The notes under the pieces are model-generated. The model saw only the letters and a list, made by a program, of their open reading frames with translations, did not search any database and was not told the DNA's origin. The translations under genes were made by a program, and so were the position numbers. A stretch of 64,000 nt of DNA. It comes from Sphingobacterium haloxyli (GTDB lineage Bacteria > Bacteroidota > Bacteroidia > Sphingobacteriales > Sphingobacteriaceae). The stretch spans positions 21,382 through 85,381 of the forward strand of contig NZ_PVBQ01000018.1 of NCBI RefSeq assembly GCF_002980525.1, given 5' to 3'. Below are positions 32,831-43,012 of the stretch, piece after piece (position 1 is the first letter of the stretch; each line of letters starts with the position of its first letter).

Positions 32831-34831
32831 ATGGACAGGTACTTGAAGCAGGTTTTCGTTTTAATTTCTTTTATCCTCCTAGCGACGACGTATGTTTCCG
32901 CACAGGTGGAGGAGGAGTTTAGCAGTGCGTTGGATTCGGCTCGTGCCAAGGAGGACAATAAGAAGGACTCTGTTGTGTTTACGGCAAAATATGTACGCTA
33001 TGCTACGCTCGATATGCTAAAGCAGAGTACGCGTACTGTACAGATTGATACCACGCACGTTAATTTTCAGTATTATAACAAACAGAACGTTCCATGGAAT
33101 CCTACGATTAATCTGGGGTCTTATGGTTTGGCTTCCCGCGACCTGTTGTTCAACCCGAACAAAACGATAGGTTTCCAGCCGGGGTTCCATGCATTGGAAA
33201 GATATTTGATAAAATCTGATTCTATTCAATATTTTCGTGCACGAGCACGCTATTCTGAATTGTATGCTGTAGGTTTCTTTTTCAACGATCAGGTTTTTCG
33301 CGCCCGAATAGCACAAAACATTAATCCGCAATGGAACGTCGGTGCGGAATATTACGCCACCAATACGGATGGTTACTATGTGAATCAAGATTATAATGAC
33401 CGGAAGGCGTCGGTGTTTACTTGGTATGAGTCGAAAAGTCTGCGTTACAACTTGTTGATGAATGCCACATTCAATAACTTAAGCTCGCCAGAAAATGGAT
33501 CGGTTGTAGACCGGAATGTGTACATGCAGGATGTGTTTAAAGATACTTCCAGTATGTCCAACATGGGCTATCCGGTGAGGCTGAGTGGACGGCAGGCGAA
33601 TCGTCCTCATCATAAATGGAAAGACAACGGTGTCTTTCTGCGGCAATCTTACTATTTAGGCAGATTAGACACCCTAAACCGGGGAACTCCGGAGATGGAG
33701 GTGCGTCCTACGAATACTGTTGCACATAACTCATCTTTTCGCCAAAGGAGATTCACGTTCTTCAAAAATGAAGAAGACTTGGAAGGAGCATTCCCTTATG
33801 GGGACTTCGCGCGAGTAGAAGACACCACAACGATTACGAATATAACCAACGAATTTACCTACAGCTTTTATTTGCGGGGAAAGGGTGTGTTTAAAAATGA
33901 AGCGAAGCTCGATCTAGGTTTTCAAAACGACCTAATCTGGTATAAAGATAGTTTGACAAGCGAATTCTTTCAAAACAGTATGCTAAAGGGTGCCTTGAGC
34001 TATCAGTTTAGTGATCGGATCCAGTTACAGGCTAATGTGAACCAAATCGCTGTCGGACGTAATGCAGGGGACTTTCTTTATGAAGCTAATGCAGATATTT
34101 TGTTGAGCGAAAATGTGGGTAGGGTGCGTATCGGAGCCTATTCACAAAATAAATCGCCCGAAATGGTGTTTAACTTAATGAACTATACCTATCATCAATG
34201 GGACCATAGCTGGGACAAAACCACGACACAAAACCTATCCTTTGCCTATATGAACAACAAGCTCGGTTTTCACGGCAAGGCAGAATATTTTCTAATGGAT
34301 AAGTACCTCTACTTTCGGGAAGTTGATAATCCGGATAATGATGAGCTGTTCCTGAGACAAATAACACCCGGGCAATCGGGCAATATGAACCTGTTGAAAG
34401 TCTCCGTCGGTCAGAAGTTTCGTTTGGGCCGCTTTCATTTTGACAATCTTGCCGTGTATCAGAAAACAGATGCACAAGATATACTGGCAATCCCTGAATT
34501 ATACACCTGGCATAGTTTCTATTACGCAAACAAGCTGTATAACGTAATGGACTTTCGGTTAGGGACGGATGTACGGTTTAACACCCCTTTCCGCTCGCCA
34601 TCATACGCTATTAATGTGGGGCAATTCTACAATGATAACGTAGGGATAGAATATTCTACCTACCCCATCGTCGATTTTTGGTTTACCGGCAATATCGACC
34701 GCGTAAACTTGTTCATCTCCTATAACTTTGCTAACCAGTTTGTCTATCCTAAGGGGTATTACACGGTACGTCGTTACCCGATGCAGGATGCGAATTTACG
34801 ATTTGGAGTATCCTGGAAGTTTTATGATTGA
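32831..34831 (+). CDS. Putative outer-membrane porin (Porin_10-like)
   Basis: Start at ATG 32831 (MDRYLKQVFVLISFILLATTYVSAQ, signal peptide); a TTG three bases earlier is ignored. The 666 residues are rich in aromatic, alternating beta-strand segments (FQYYNKQNVPWNPTINLGSYG, YFRARARYSELYAVGFFFND, NINPQWNVGAEYYATNTDGYY) and end on a strand with terminal aromatic residues (LRFGVSWKFYD), typical of outer-membrane barrels. It matches the Bacteroidota putative-porin type. A TATTTTTG box at 32795-32802 could serve as its -7 element. What passes through it is unknown. Confidence 0.82.
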   Translation: MDRYLKQVFVLISFILLATTYVSAQVEEEFSSALDSARAKEDNKKDSVVFTAKYVRYATLDMLKQSTRTVQIDTTHVNFQYYNKQNVPWNPTINLGSYGLASRDLLFNPNKTIGFQPGFHALERYLIKSDSIQYFRARARYSELYAVGFFFNDQVFRARIAQNINPQWNVGAEYYATNTDGYYVNQDYNDRKASVFTWYESKSLRYNLLMNATFNNLSSPENGSVVDRNVYMQDVFKDTSSMSNMGYPVRLSGRQANRPHHKWKDNGVFLRQSYYLGRLDTLNRGTPEMEVRPTNTVAHNSSFRQRRFTFFKNEEDLEGAFPYGDFARVEDTTTITNITNEFTYSFYLRGKGVFKNEAKLDLGFQNDLIWYKDSLTSEFFQNSMLKGALSYQFSDRIQLQANVNQIAVGRNAGDFLYEANADILLSENVGRVRIGAYSQNKSPEMVFNLMNYTYHQWDHSWDKTTTQNLSFAYMNNKLGFHGKAEYFLMDKYLYFREVDNPDNDELFLRQITPGQSGNMNLLKVSVGQKFRLGRFHFDNLAVYQKTDAQDILAIPELYTWHSFYYANKLYNVMDFRLGTDVRFNTPFRSPSYAINVGQFYNDNVGIEYSTYPIVDFWFTGNIDRVNLFISYNFANQFVYPKGYYTVRRYPMQDANLRFGVSWKFYD

Positions 34832-34987
34832 TCGTTAGCTCTTTTCTCCTTCTAAGTATCCTTTGCTCCCGAACCATCCTCGGGGGATTCCCACATGACG
34901 ATATTATGATAACGCGTTAGGGGTAAGTATATATTTATCACCGTCGTAGCCATTTTTTTCATCCGTAATTATATTTTTTAAAAAATT
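34832..34987. other. Gap after the porin gene, little structure
   Basis: No gene seen. A short stem (CCCGA at 34868-34872 with TCGGG at 34880-34884) is the only hairpin found. A GCGTTA match near 34913 lacks a promoter next to it. The promoter and operator for the next operon start at 34988. Confidence 0.5.
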
Positions 34988-35017
34988 TTTGTTTTCTAAA
35001 AAAAAGCGATATGTTTG
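34988..35017 (+). promoter_or_regulatory. Promoter of the SusC 3 operon
   Basis: TTTG (34988-34991), 18 nt, TATGTTTG (35010-35017): a full match to the Bacteroidota consensus. A candidate GntR operator starts 11 bases further on. Confidence 0.7.
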
Positions 35018-35028
35018 TTTTGTATTAA

Positions 35029-35042
35029 CATAGTGCGTTAAG
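35029..35042. promoter_or_regulatory. GntR operator site 1 (SusC 3 operon)
   Basis: CATAGTGCGTTAAG, a near-palindrome, begins exactly 11 bases after the -7 box. The same motif with the same distance to TATGTTTG occurs at 48735 and 50024. A site here would overlap the transcription start and block initiation. Confidence 0.65.
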
Positions 35043-35168
35043 TTGTGTGTACTCTTAATGCCTTGTGTGTATATGAATTATAAACTTTCGGTATTTTTAA
35101 TTAAATAGCTTAAACATATTTGTATCCTGGATAGTGCGTAAACCTATTTAAACTATAAAATTGTTGTT

Positions 35169-38100
35169 ATGAACAAAAAGTATTTAACCAAACTGCTGTT
35201 TGGATTTCTCCTGCTGATATACTGTCTTTCTGTTTTTAGTGCAAAAGCGCAAATCCGCACCGTTACGGGGAAGGCTTTGGACGCCGATATGTTAACTCCT
35301 TTGCAGGGTGTAACCATTAAAGTTGCGGGCGGTGGCCAGGCAGCGAGTACGAATAATTTGGGAGAATATTCGATAGAAGCAAAGACGGGCGATTTGTTAC
35401 GGTTTAATTTCTTGGGTTACGACCCTGTTGAAATTGTTGTTGGAAAAGAAAGTGCTTACGATGTAAAGTTAATTAGATCTACCGAGAGTCTGGATTCTGT
35501 AGTTGTTGTGGGCTATGGTACACAGCGAAAAAGAGACATAACAGGCTCGGTAACTAGTTTATCTCCACAAGACCTACAACCGGGACCTGCGGCTAGTTTC
35601 GATCAAATGATGCAGGGAAAAGTAGCCGGAGCGCAAATTACCCAGACGACAGGGGCTCCGGGAGGGAATGTAAATATCGTTATTCGGGGGATTAATTCGA
35701 TTACGGGTGGTAACCAGCCTTTATATGTAATTGACGGTTATGCCATTGGTGCCGGTGGAAGTGGGTCGGATGTGTCTAGTTTTAATGGAAATTCCTATTC
35801 ATCAGAAGGAATGGCCAATAACACCGCCTCTAAAATTAATCCGTTGAGTAGTATCAATCCTTCTGATATTGCGTCCATTGAAATTTTAAAGGATGCGTCT
35901 GCGACTGCTATTTACGGATCGAGAGGAGCCAACGGTGTGATTATCGTTACCACGAAAAAGGGAAAAAGAGGAAGCCCTACCGTTCATTTAGAAGCGGCGG
36001 GAGGTTTTCAAAACGTGGCCAATAAGTTGAAAATGATGAATGCGCAGGAGTTTGCAGAATTTCATGCGGAGGGACGAGACAACGCGTGGGTTTATGCGGG
36101 AGGGAATGCGTCAGATCCGAATGATGTAAGAACGGGGGGGACGCGGGTACGCCCGGAGTTTCGTAATCCCGAATCATTAACGACGAATATAGATTGGCAG
36201 GATCAGATTTTTAGAACGGCCCCACTGCAGAATTATCAACTTTCGACGACGGGCGGAGGTGAGTCGGTAGATTATATGGTTTCTTTAGGCTATTATAATC
36301 AACAAGGGATAATCAAAAAGTCCGATTTCAATAAATATAATATGCGTTCCAATATAGATATTAGGTTATCTAATCGGTTGTCTCTTGGTGTATCCTTGGC
36401 GGGTTCCTATACGCATGGGAATTTTGCACGTGCCGAAGGGCATTTGGGGACAAGAGGGTTAATTGCTGCTGCTCTGGCAAATTCGCCTGCGATGCCTATT
36501 TACCAAGCCGATGGTTCCTATAGTTCAGAATTATTGGATCCATTAGGTGTACCGGTCGAGAATCCCTATTTAATCCTTGATGAATTCAGTGATAAGCGGA
36601 ATTCCGCGAATATTTTTACCAATAATTATCTTCAGTATAATCTTTTAGACGGATTGTCGATAAAAACGTCCATAGGGGTGAATTATGTGACTGGGTCGAC
36701 CCGCCTCTGGAAATCATCGCAGATTGGTGAGTGGGGTGCTAAAACGAGCCCGGCAACTGCAGGTGCCCACAACAGTGCTTTATTAAATTGGTTAAATGAA
36801 AATACGGTGAACTATACGACGAACTTTGGAGAGGATCATAAAATAGATGCCGTTGTAGGGTTTACAGCGCAGAAAGAAAGCTTAAATATGCTACAGGCTG
36901 GGGCGATGGATTTTCCGACGGATTTGATTCCTTATTTAGCCGGTGGAAATGTGAATGCTGGAACGAATTATATCACAGAATGGGCGATGTTGTCGTGGCT
37001 AGCCCGGGTTAACTACAGTTTTATGGGGAAATGGTTATTAACGGGTACTGTACGCCGGGATGGAAGTTCGAGATTCGGGATTAACAATCGTTGGGGTACC
37101 TTCCCTTCCGCGTCTTTAGGATACAGGTTATCAGATGAAGAGTTTATGAAATCGTTGTCGTTTATAGATGATCTGAAGCTGCGGGCGAGTTACGGCGCGT
37201 CGGGTAATAATTTAATAGGAAATTATGCCCATATCGGGCTGTTAGGTATTGTTCCTTATGTCGGTAATGGGCAACCATTGCTTGGTGTGACACCGCAAAC
37301 CCTCGCCAATGAAAACCTAACGTGGGAGCGATCTTTACAGACCAACTTTGGGCTCGACCTGGCGCTATTTAATCATCGTATAGTCTTAACAGTGGATGCG
37401 TACCGCAATATGAAAAAGGATTTGTTGTTAAATACGTTACTGCCCGCAGCTACTGGGTTTGGTTCCGTGACGCAAAATATCGGTGAGCTTGAAAATAAAG
37501 GTTTGGAGATTGCATTAAATACACGGAACATAGCGAGCGGATCTTTTCAGTGGAATACCGATTTTAATGTAAGTTTCAATAGAAATAAGGTTCTGGCCTT
37601 AAATACTTCATCTGCTAGGATATTAAGTTCGGCCTACCAAGCTACACAGGTAGGTCAGCCCATTTCAAGTTTCTTTTTGTTGGAAGCGACAGGCGTATTC
37701 AAAGACTGGGATGAAGTGCATGCTAGCCCTTTGCAGCATCCGAACACGCAACCGGGCGATCTTAAATTTAATGATGCTAACGGTGATGGACGGACTACAG
37801 ACGATGATAAAACCTTCGTTGGCACGCCGTGGCCAAAATATACTTTTGGATTCAATAATCAGTTTACCTATAAAAGCCTTTCTTTGGGTGTGAGCTTAAC
37901 GGGATCGTATGGTCAGAAAATGTATTTTCAAGGCGCAGAGATTATTATGAATTCAGCAGGTGTTCAAAATCAACTGGCGTTGGTCAATGATCGCTGGAGG
38001 TCGGAAGAAAATCCTGGTAATGGATTTGTGCCGAGAGCGATACGGAATGATTATGCTAGAGGGATTGGTATTAATTCCAGATATCTGTTCGAAGCCTCAT

Positions 38101-38339
38101 TTGTCCGTATCCGGAATGTCAATTTAGCATATAAGTTGCCGTCCAATATATTCCGTTCCAAATTGCCCGCGATCGATATGTTTGCTGATGTCTCAAATGT
38201 GTATACATTTACGGATTACCCCGGTTATGATCCTGAAGGTAGTTCGACGGGAGATAATATTGCTGCGAGTGGTATAGATTATTTTTCATATCCATTACCT
38301 CGAACCTTTACATTAGGCATTAGAATGAATATCCGTTAA
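35169..38339 (+). CDS. SusC/RagA-family TonB-dependent outer-membrane receptor (pair 3)
   Basis: 1056 residues. Signal peptide (MNKKYLTKLLFGFLLLIYCLSVFSAKAQ), regulatory domain (RTVTGKALDADMLTPLQGVTI to DVKLIRST), TonB box (DSVVVVGYGTQRKRD), plug (VNIVIRGINSITG and SIEILKDASATAIYGSRGANGVIIVTTKKG) and a barrel that ends LGIRMNIR. It opens a six-gene run to 47909: SusC-SusD-SusC-SusD-DUF5017-SGNH/GH5. The leader carries a strong promoter and a candidate GntR operator, so the run is probably repressed until the sugar signal appears. Ligand unknown. Confidence 0.95.
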   Translation: MNKKYLTKLLFGFLLLIYCLSVFSAKAQIRTVTGKALDADMLTPLQGVTIKVAGGGQAASTNNLGEYSIEAKTGDLLRFNFLGYDPVEIVVGKESAYDVKLIRSTESLDSVVVVGYGTQRKRDITGSVTSLSPQDLQPGPAASFDQMMQGKVAGAQITQTTGAPGGNVNIVIRGINSITGGNQPLYVIDGYAIGAGGSGSDVSSFNGNSYSSEGMANNTASKINPLSSINPSDIASIEILKDASATAIYGSRGANGVIIVTTKKGKRGSPTVHLEAAGGFQNVANKLKMMNAQEFAEFHAEGRDNAWVYAGGNASDPNDVRTGGTRVRPEFRNPESLTTNIDWQDQIFRTAPLQNYQLSTTGGGESVDYMVSLGYYNQQGIIKKSDFNKYNMRSNIDIRLSNRLSLGVSLAGSYTHGNFARAEGHLGTRGLIAAALANSPAMPIYQADGSYSSELLDPLGVPVENPYLILDEFSDKRNSANIFTNNYLQYNLLDGLSIKTSIGVNYVTGSTRLWKSSQIGEWGAKTSPATAGAHNSALLNWLNENTVNYTTNFGEDHKIDAVVGFTAQKESLNMLQAGAMDFPTDLIPYLAGGNVNAGTNYITEWAMLSWLARVNYSFMGKWLLTGTVRRDGSSRFGINNRWGTFPSASLGYRLSDEEFMKSLSFIDDLKLRASYGASGNNLIGNYAHIGLLGIVPYVGNGQPLLGVTPQTLANENLTWERSLQTNFGLDLALFNHRIVLTVDAYRNMKKDLLLNTLLPAATGFGSVTQNIGELENKGLEIALNTRNIASGSFQWNTDFNVSFNRNKVLALNTSSARILSSAYQATQVGQPISSFFLLEATGVFKDWDEVHASPLQHPNTQPGDLKFNDANGDGRTTDDDKTFVGTPWPKYTFGFNNQFTYKSLSLGVSLTGSYGQKMYFQGAEIIMNSAGVQNQLALVNDRWRSEENPGNGFVPRAIRNDYARGIGINSRYLFEASFVRIRNVNLAYKLPSNIFRSKLPAIDMFADVSNVYTFTDYPGYDPEGSSTGDNIAASGIDYFSYPLPRTFTLGIRMNIR

Positions 38340-38357
38340 CCCAATAATCTTACTGAA

Positions 38358-39782
38358 ATGAAAAAATATATTGTTTGTGTTGCATTGTCTCTGCTTTTTT
38401 TGAGCTCCTGCAACAATTTTCTAGCGCTTTCACCCGAACATCAAATCAATGAAAATAATTTCTATAAAACGGAAGCTGATTTCGAAAATGCGCTGGTCGG
38501 CGTATATGCATCTTTTAGGGAGATATATACGCATGAGATTTTCTATCTTGCCGAATTGACTTCGGATAATGCTGAGGTATCTATATCTTCCTCTTCCGTT
38601 GCCGAAATGGAGTTTGACGAGATGAATATAACACCGTCCAATACGATTGTTCAAGGGTTTTGGACAAAGGTTTTATTTACGATCGCGCGAGCAAACATCC
38701 TACTTGTACGGCTAGAGCAGTCTGACTTAAGTATGGAAAGCAAAGCAAGAATTGCGAGCGAAACAAAATTTATCCGTGCATACAGTTATTTTTTGATGGT
38801 CCAAATTTTTGGACGATCTCCTATCACACACGGAGAATTTCGGAGTCCAGAAGATATAGCCAATGCCGACTTGACCTTGAAGTCTCTGGAAGACGTATAT
38901 ACTGAGATCATCAAAGATTTGAAAGAGGCCGAAGAATTAGCAGTTGATGATTCCCAAGAAGATAAAGGAAGGGTTTCTTTGGGCGCCATACAAGGATTGT
39001 TAGGCAAAGTCTATTTAACACGTCACCAGTATACGGAGGCAATACATACGTTGGGGAGTTTAATTGAAAGAAACGTATATAGTTTAGAACCGGATTACAA
39101 AACTCTTTTTAGTCCTGGAAATGGTAATACAAGGGAGTCCCTCTTCGAATTAAAATTTATCTCTGGTTTTAACCAAGGGAACGAGTACTCGGTATTATTC
39201 ACCCCAGCTTCAACAGGATTATTAGCTAATAATCAACAGGGCTCCGGACGAATTACGCCGTCTCTAGATCTTATGGATGCCTACGAAGAAGGCGATGCTA
39301 GGAAGCAGGCTTCCGTAGGTGATACGATCCGACCTAATGGAGTGAAAGAATATAGCCGGCACGGGTTGAAGTTTGTGGATCTAAATGCAGAAAACCCGAG
39401 GGATGGTTCCGTTAATTTTACCGTTTTACGCTATGCCGATGTCCTCCTCATGTATGCTGAAGCATTGAATGAAGATGATGATGTAAATGGAGCACAGGCT
39501 TATCTCAATATGGTCCGTTCCCGCGCAGATTTGGAAGAGCTGGAAATCAGTACTAAAGAAGATATGCGTGAATCCATAGCGAAGGAAAGAAGACTGGAAT
39601 TGGCGTATGAGGCGCATCGTTGGTTCGATTTGTTGCGGACGGGAAAAACCCAGGAAACCATGAATGCATTTTTTGTGGGCAAGGGCTTAAATTTTACCGT
39701 GCAAAACCATGAATTGATATTTCCTATTCCACGTAGAGAGATCGATATCAACCCAGAATTAGGGCAAAATGAAGGCTACTAA
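38358..39782 (+). CDS. SusD/RagB-family surface lipoprotein (pair 3)
   Basis: 474 residues with a lipoprotein signal (cysteine at 18, LSSC). SusD blocks: NNFLALSPEHQINENNFYKTEADFENALVG split over the N-terminus, IARANILLVRLE, KFIRAYSYFLMVQIFGRSP, FTVLRYADVLLMYAEALNEDDD, and ERRLELAYEAHRWFDLLRTG, followed by an IPRREIDINPELGQN end. It begins 18 bases after SusC 3. It is shorter than SusD 1 and 2 and belongs to the more usual SusD length class. Confidence 0.94.
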   Translation: MKKYIVCVALSLLFLSSCNNFLALSPEHQINENNFYKTEADFENALVGVYASFREIYTHEIFYLAELTSDNAEVSISSSSVAEMEFDEMNITPSNTIVQGFWTKVLFTIARANILLVRLEQSDLSMESKARIASETKFIRAYSYFLMVQIFGRSPITHGEFRSPEDIANADLTLKSLEDVYTEIIKDLKEAEELAVDDSQEDKGRVSLGAIQGLLGKVYLTRHQYTEAIHTLGSLIERNVYSLEPDYKTLFSPGNGNTRESLFELKFISGFNQGNEYSVLFTPASTGLLANNQQGSGRITPSLDLMDAYEEGDARKQASVGDTIRPNGVKEYSRHGLKFVDLNAENPRDGSVNFTVLRYADVLLMYAEALNEDDDVNGAQAYLNMVRSRADLEELEISTKEDMRESIAKERRLELAYEAHRWFDLLRTGKTQETMNAFFVGKGLNFTVQNHELIFPIPRREIDINPELGQNEGY

Positions 39783-39842
39783 CTTGTATAACACGTTAAC
39801 CTATGAGATTATAAATAAGTTTATTACACCAAATATAGCTAA

Positions 39843-42800
39843 ATGATGAAGAAAATAATATCATTAATAAGTTGCAAACTGATGCTTTGTGGTCTGTTGT
39901 GCAACAGTTTGGCGTATGCCCAGCAAACGTCAGGTTCAATTCCAATTTCCGGAAAAGTCGTCAATCAACAAAATGAAGTATTGGCAGGAGTAAGTGTTTC
40001 TGTGAAAGATCAGAATACCGCTACGAAAACTGATGCAGCAGGCTTATTTTCCCTGTCCGTAGATAGCGAGGAGGCTGTTTTAGTATTTTCTTCATTGGGG
40101 TATGATAGACTCGAAATAAAGGTAGGGGAGCAACGTTTTTTTAATATTATCCTAGCGACCAAATCTACCGCACTGGATGATGTGGTGGTCATCGGTTACG
40201 GAGAAACTACCCGGCGAGATGTGACGGGATCAGTCGGCTCTGTTAATATGAAAGACCTCGCTCAGGCACCTGTTAAATCCTTTGATGAAGCCTTGGCCGG
40301 TCGGGTGGCAGGTGTAACCGTAACGGCTAGTGACGGACAACCTGGATCAAATACCAACATCGTCATACGTGGCTCAGGTTCTATCACGCAAAACACCGCA
40401 CCGCTTTACGTGGTTGATGGATTCCCTTTAGAAGATGCCAATAGTAACAGTATCAACCCAGGAGATATTGAATCTATTGAAATACTCAAAGATGCGTCAG
40501 CAACCGCAATATATGGAGCGCGAGGTGCAAACGGTGTGATTATGATCACGACGAAAAAAGGGGTAGCTGGAAAACCGGTGGTAAATTATAATGCATACGG
40601 TGGTTTCGCCGAAAACCCGAAACCTCTTAAATTGATGGGGGCTTATGAATTCGTAAAGTATCAGTATGAACTCGAGCCTCAGTTTACGACTGATTATTAT
40701 TTGGCAGGGCGTACATTGGAAAGTTATCGGGACGAACCTAGTATAGATTTGCAGGATCAGATCTATAAACAAGCATTTGTGCACAACCATGAATTGTCTG
40801 TGCGGGGCGGTAGTGGAGGTACGACCTATTCACTTTCGGGAAATTTGTTAAAAAACAATGGATTGGTCACCAATTCGGGATTTGATAGAAAACAGCTTCG
40901 ATTTCAGTTTGACCAACAATTGGGTAAAAAACTTAAGATCGGAACGATCGCAAATTATAGCGCAAATAAAACCTACGGTATCATCGTCGGAGAACCTTCG
41001 ATGCGCATTACATATAGTGGTTTAAGCTTGCTTGCTTCGGTGTGGGGATTTCGGCCGGTAAAAGGCCTGAATGAATCGCTTCTGGAAGATCTGTTTGATC
41101 CGACGGCTCCCGAAAATGACTTCCGTGTAAACCCCATTTTATCTACCCAAAATGAGCTTCGGGAAACTTTTGTAAATACCTTGACTTTAAATGGATATGG
41201 TGAATATTCGTTTCATCCGAATCTCGTTTTCAGATCTTCGGCTGCTTACACCAATGTGATGGTTCGGCAAGATATGTTTTTCAATTCTTTAACAGCAAAC
41301 GGAAACATAAGACGTAACGAAGGTGTAAACGGTTCTATTGCTTTTCGCCCGAGAACGACTTGGGTGAATGAAAATATTCTTACCTATAAAAAGTCCTTCA
41401 AACAAGGACATACACTCAATGCTGTCGGTGGTTTTTCTTTGCAGCAATACGATAGTGGAGACTACGGTTTCCAGGGTTTGAATGTGTTAAATGAATCACT
41501 CGGGATAGACGGTTTGGATGAAGCGGGAACGAATGTTGGATTTTCATCATCTTCCAGATGGGCTTTGATGTCTTTTTTAGGGAGATTCAACTATGGATAT
41601 AAAAATAAATATAGATTAACCTCTTCCTTTAGGTACGACGGCTCCTCGAAATTTGCACCGGGTAAGCGTTGGGCCTTTTTCCCGTCAGCAGCATTTGCCT
41701 GGACCGTGTCAGAAGAAGATTTTTTAAAAGACGTTTCTTTCTTGCATAATGCCAAAATAAGAACGAGTTATGGGGCTACTGGGAATAACCGGGTGTCAGA
41801 TTTTCCGTACATCACCCAGTTAAGTGTTCCCAGATTTGGAGGATATTCCTTTAATAATGCCGAACCTACGCGCGGCGCACTGCTTTTGCAATATGGTAAT
41901 CCTGATTTAGTTTGGGAAACCACCGTACAAGGTAACATTGGTCTAGACCTTTCCTTTTGGCATGGAAAAGTTGAATTTATAGCGGATATTTACAGAAGAA
42001 ATACAAAAGATTTACTATTGGACGCTAGTCTTCCGTATGCCACGGGTCTAACGAGCAGCGCTACCAATCTAGCTACTGCCTATAAAAATATCGGAGAATT
42101 GCGTAATCAAGGTTTGGAGCTGACGCTAAATACAACCAATATCGATAACGGCAGATTGAAATGGAGTACGAATTTCAACATCAGCTTTAACCAAAATAAA
42201 ATTATTGCGCTTAATGAAAATCAAACAGCTTTACTAACCCCTGTGGCATTCGACACGCATTTTAGAAATGTGTTTCCGTATATCTCTGTTGTAGGAGGCC
42301 CTTTGGCACAGATGTACGGATTGGTATGGGATGGCGTCTACCAATATCATGACTTTGATCAAGTACTGGGAAACTACGTATTAAAGGATCATATCACGAC
42401 GAATGGCCAACCACGTGAGAATATCCAACCGGGGGATATCAAGTATAGAGATATAAATGGCGATTTGGTCGTCAACGAGATGGACTTTACCGTCATCGGA
42501 AGAGGATTGCCTATTCACGTGGGAGGCTTTACCAACCGTTTTGATTATAAGGATTTCGACTTGAATATATTTTTCCAATGGTCTTATGGAAACGACATCT
42601 TGAATGCGAATAGGCTGATTTTCGAGGGGAATGCACACCGATATCGCTCGTTAAATCAGTATGCGAGCTACGAAAATCGCTGGACACCTGAAAACCCAAG
42701 CAATGAACTGTTTAGGACTGGCGGACAGCGCGACACTTATTATTCAAGTCGCACGGTAGAAGATGGTTCATTCTTGCGTCTTAAAACAATCTCCCTGGGA

Positions 42801-43007
42801 TATACCTTTCAAGATCATGTGTTAAGTCGTTTGAAGATAAACTCACTTAGATTGTATGCCTCTGCGCAAAACCTGCATACCTGGACAAGCTATTCAGGCT
42901 CAAACCCAGAGGTATCTGTGCGACACTCGGCATTGACTCCCGGGTTTGATTTCTCGGCCTACCCTTTGGCCCGGACGATAACTTTTGGTTTGACCACAAC
43001 TTTTTAA
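39843..43007 (+). CDS. SusC/RagA-family TonB-dependent outer-membrane receptor (pair 4)
   Basis: 1054 residues. Signal peptide (start at 39843 or the next ATG at 39846), regulatory domain (ISGKVVNQQNEVLAGVSVSV), TonB box (LDDVVVIGYGETTRRD), plug (NIVIRGSGSITQNTAPLYVVDG and SIEILKDASATAIYGARGANGVIMITTKKG) and a barrel ending ITFGLTTTF. It lies 60 bases after SusD 3 without a clear terminator or consensus promoter between, so it is probably in the same operon. Two complete SusC/SusD pairs in one transcript suggest two forms of the substrate are imported. Confidence 0.95.
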   Translation: MMKKIISLISCKLMLCGLLCNSLAYAQQTSGSIPISGKVVNQQNEVLAGVSVSVKDQNTATKTDAAGLFSLSVDSEEAVLVFSSLGYDRLEIKVGEQRFFNIILATKSTALDDVVVIGYGETTRRDVTGSVGSVNMKDLAQAPVKSFDEALAGRVAGVTVTASDGQPGSNTNIVIRGSGSITQNTAPLYVVDGFPLEDANSNSINPGDIESIEILKDASATAIYGARGANGVIMITTKKGVAGKPVVNYNAYGGFAENPKPLKLMGAYEFVKYQYELEPQFTTDYYLAGRTLESYRDEPSIDLQDQIYKQAFVHNHELSVRGGSGGTTYSLSGNLLKNNGLVTNSGFDRKQLRFQFDQQLGKKLKIGTIANYSANKTYGIIVGEPSMRITYSGLSLLASVWGFRPVKGLNESLLEDLFDPTAPENDFRVNPILSTQNELRETFVNTLTLNGYGEYSFHPNLVFRSSAAYTNVMVRQDMFFNSLTANGNIRRNEGVNGSIAFRPRTTWVNENILTYKKSFKQGHTLNAVGGFSLQQYDSGDYGFQGLNVLNESLGIDGLDEAGTNVGFSSSSRWALMSFLGRFNYGYKNKYRLTSSFRYDGSSKFAPGKRWAFFPSAAFAWTVSEEDFLKDVSFLHNAKIRTSYGATGNNRVSDFPYITQLSVPRFGGYSFNNAEPTRGALLLQYGNPDLVWETTVQGNIGLDLSFWHGKVEFIADIYRRNTKDLLLDASLPYATGLTSSATNLATAYKNIGELRNQGLELTLNTTNIDNGRLKWSTNFNISFNQNKIIALNENQTALLTPVAFDTHFRNVFPYISVVGGPLAQMYGLVWDGVYQYHDFDQVLGNYVLKDHITTNGQPRENIQPGDIKYRDINGDLVVNEMDFTVIGRGLPIHVGGFTNRFDYKDFDLNIFFQWSYGNDILNANRLIFEGNAHRYRSLNQYASYENRWTPENPSNELFRTGGQRDTYYSSRTVEDGSFLRLKTISLGYTFQDHVLSRLKINSLRLYASAQNLHTWTSYSGSNPEVSVRHSALTPGFDFSAYPLARTITFGLTTTF

Positions 43008-43012
43008 CGTAA

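Noticed and set aside
34905..34920. Extra GntR operator after the porin gene (ATAACGCGTTAG)
   Set aside because: Partial match without an adjacent promoter; the full site for that operon is at 35029.
39785..39800. Fourth GntR operator before SusC 4 (TATAACACGTTAAC)
   Set aside because: Only the right half matches, four positions differ, and there is no TATGTTTG box 11 bases upstream.
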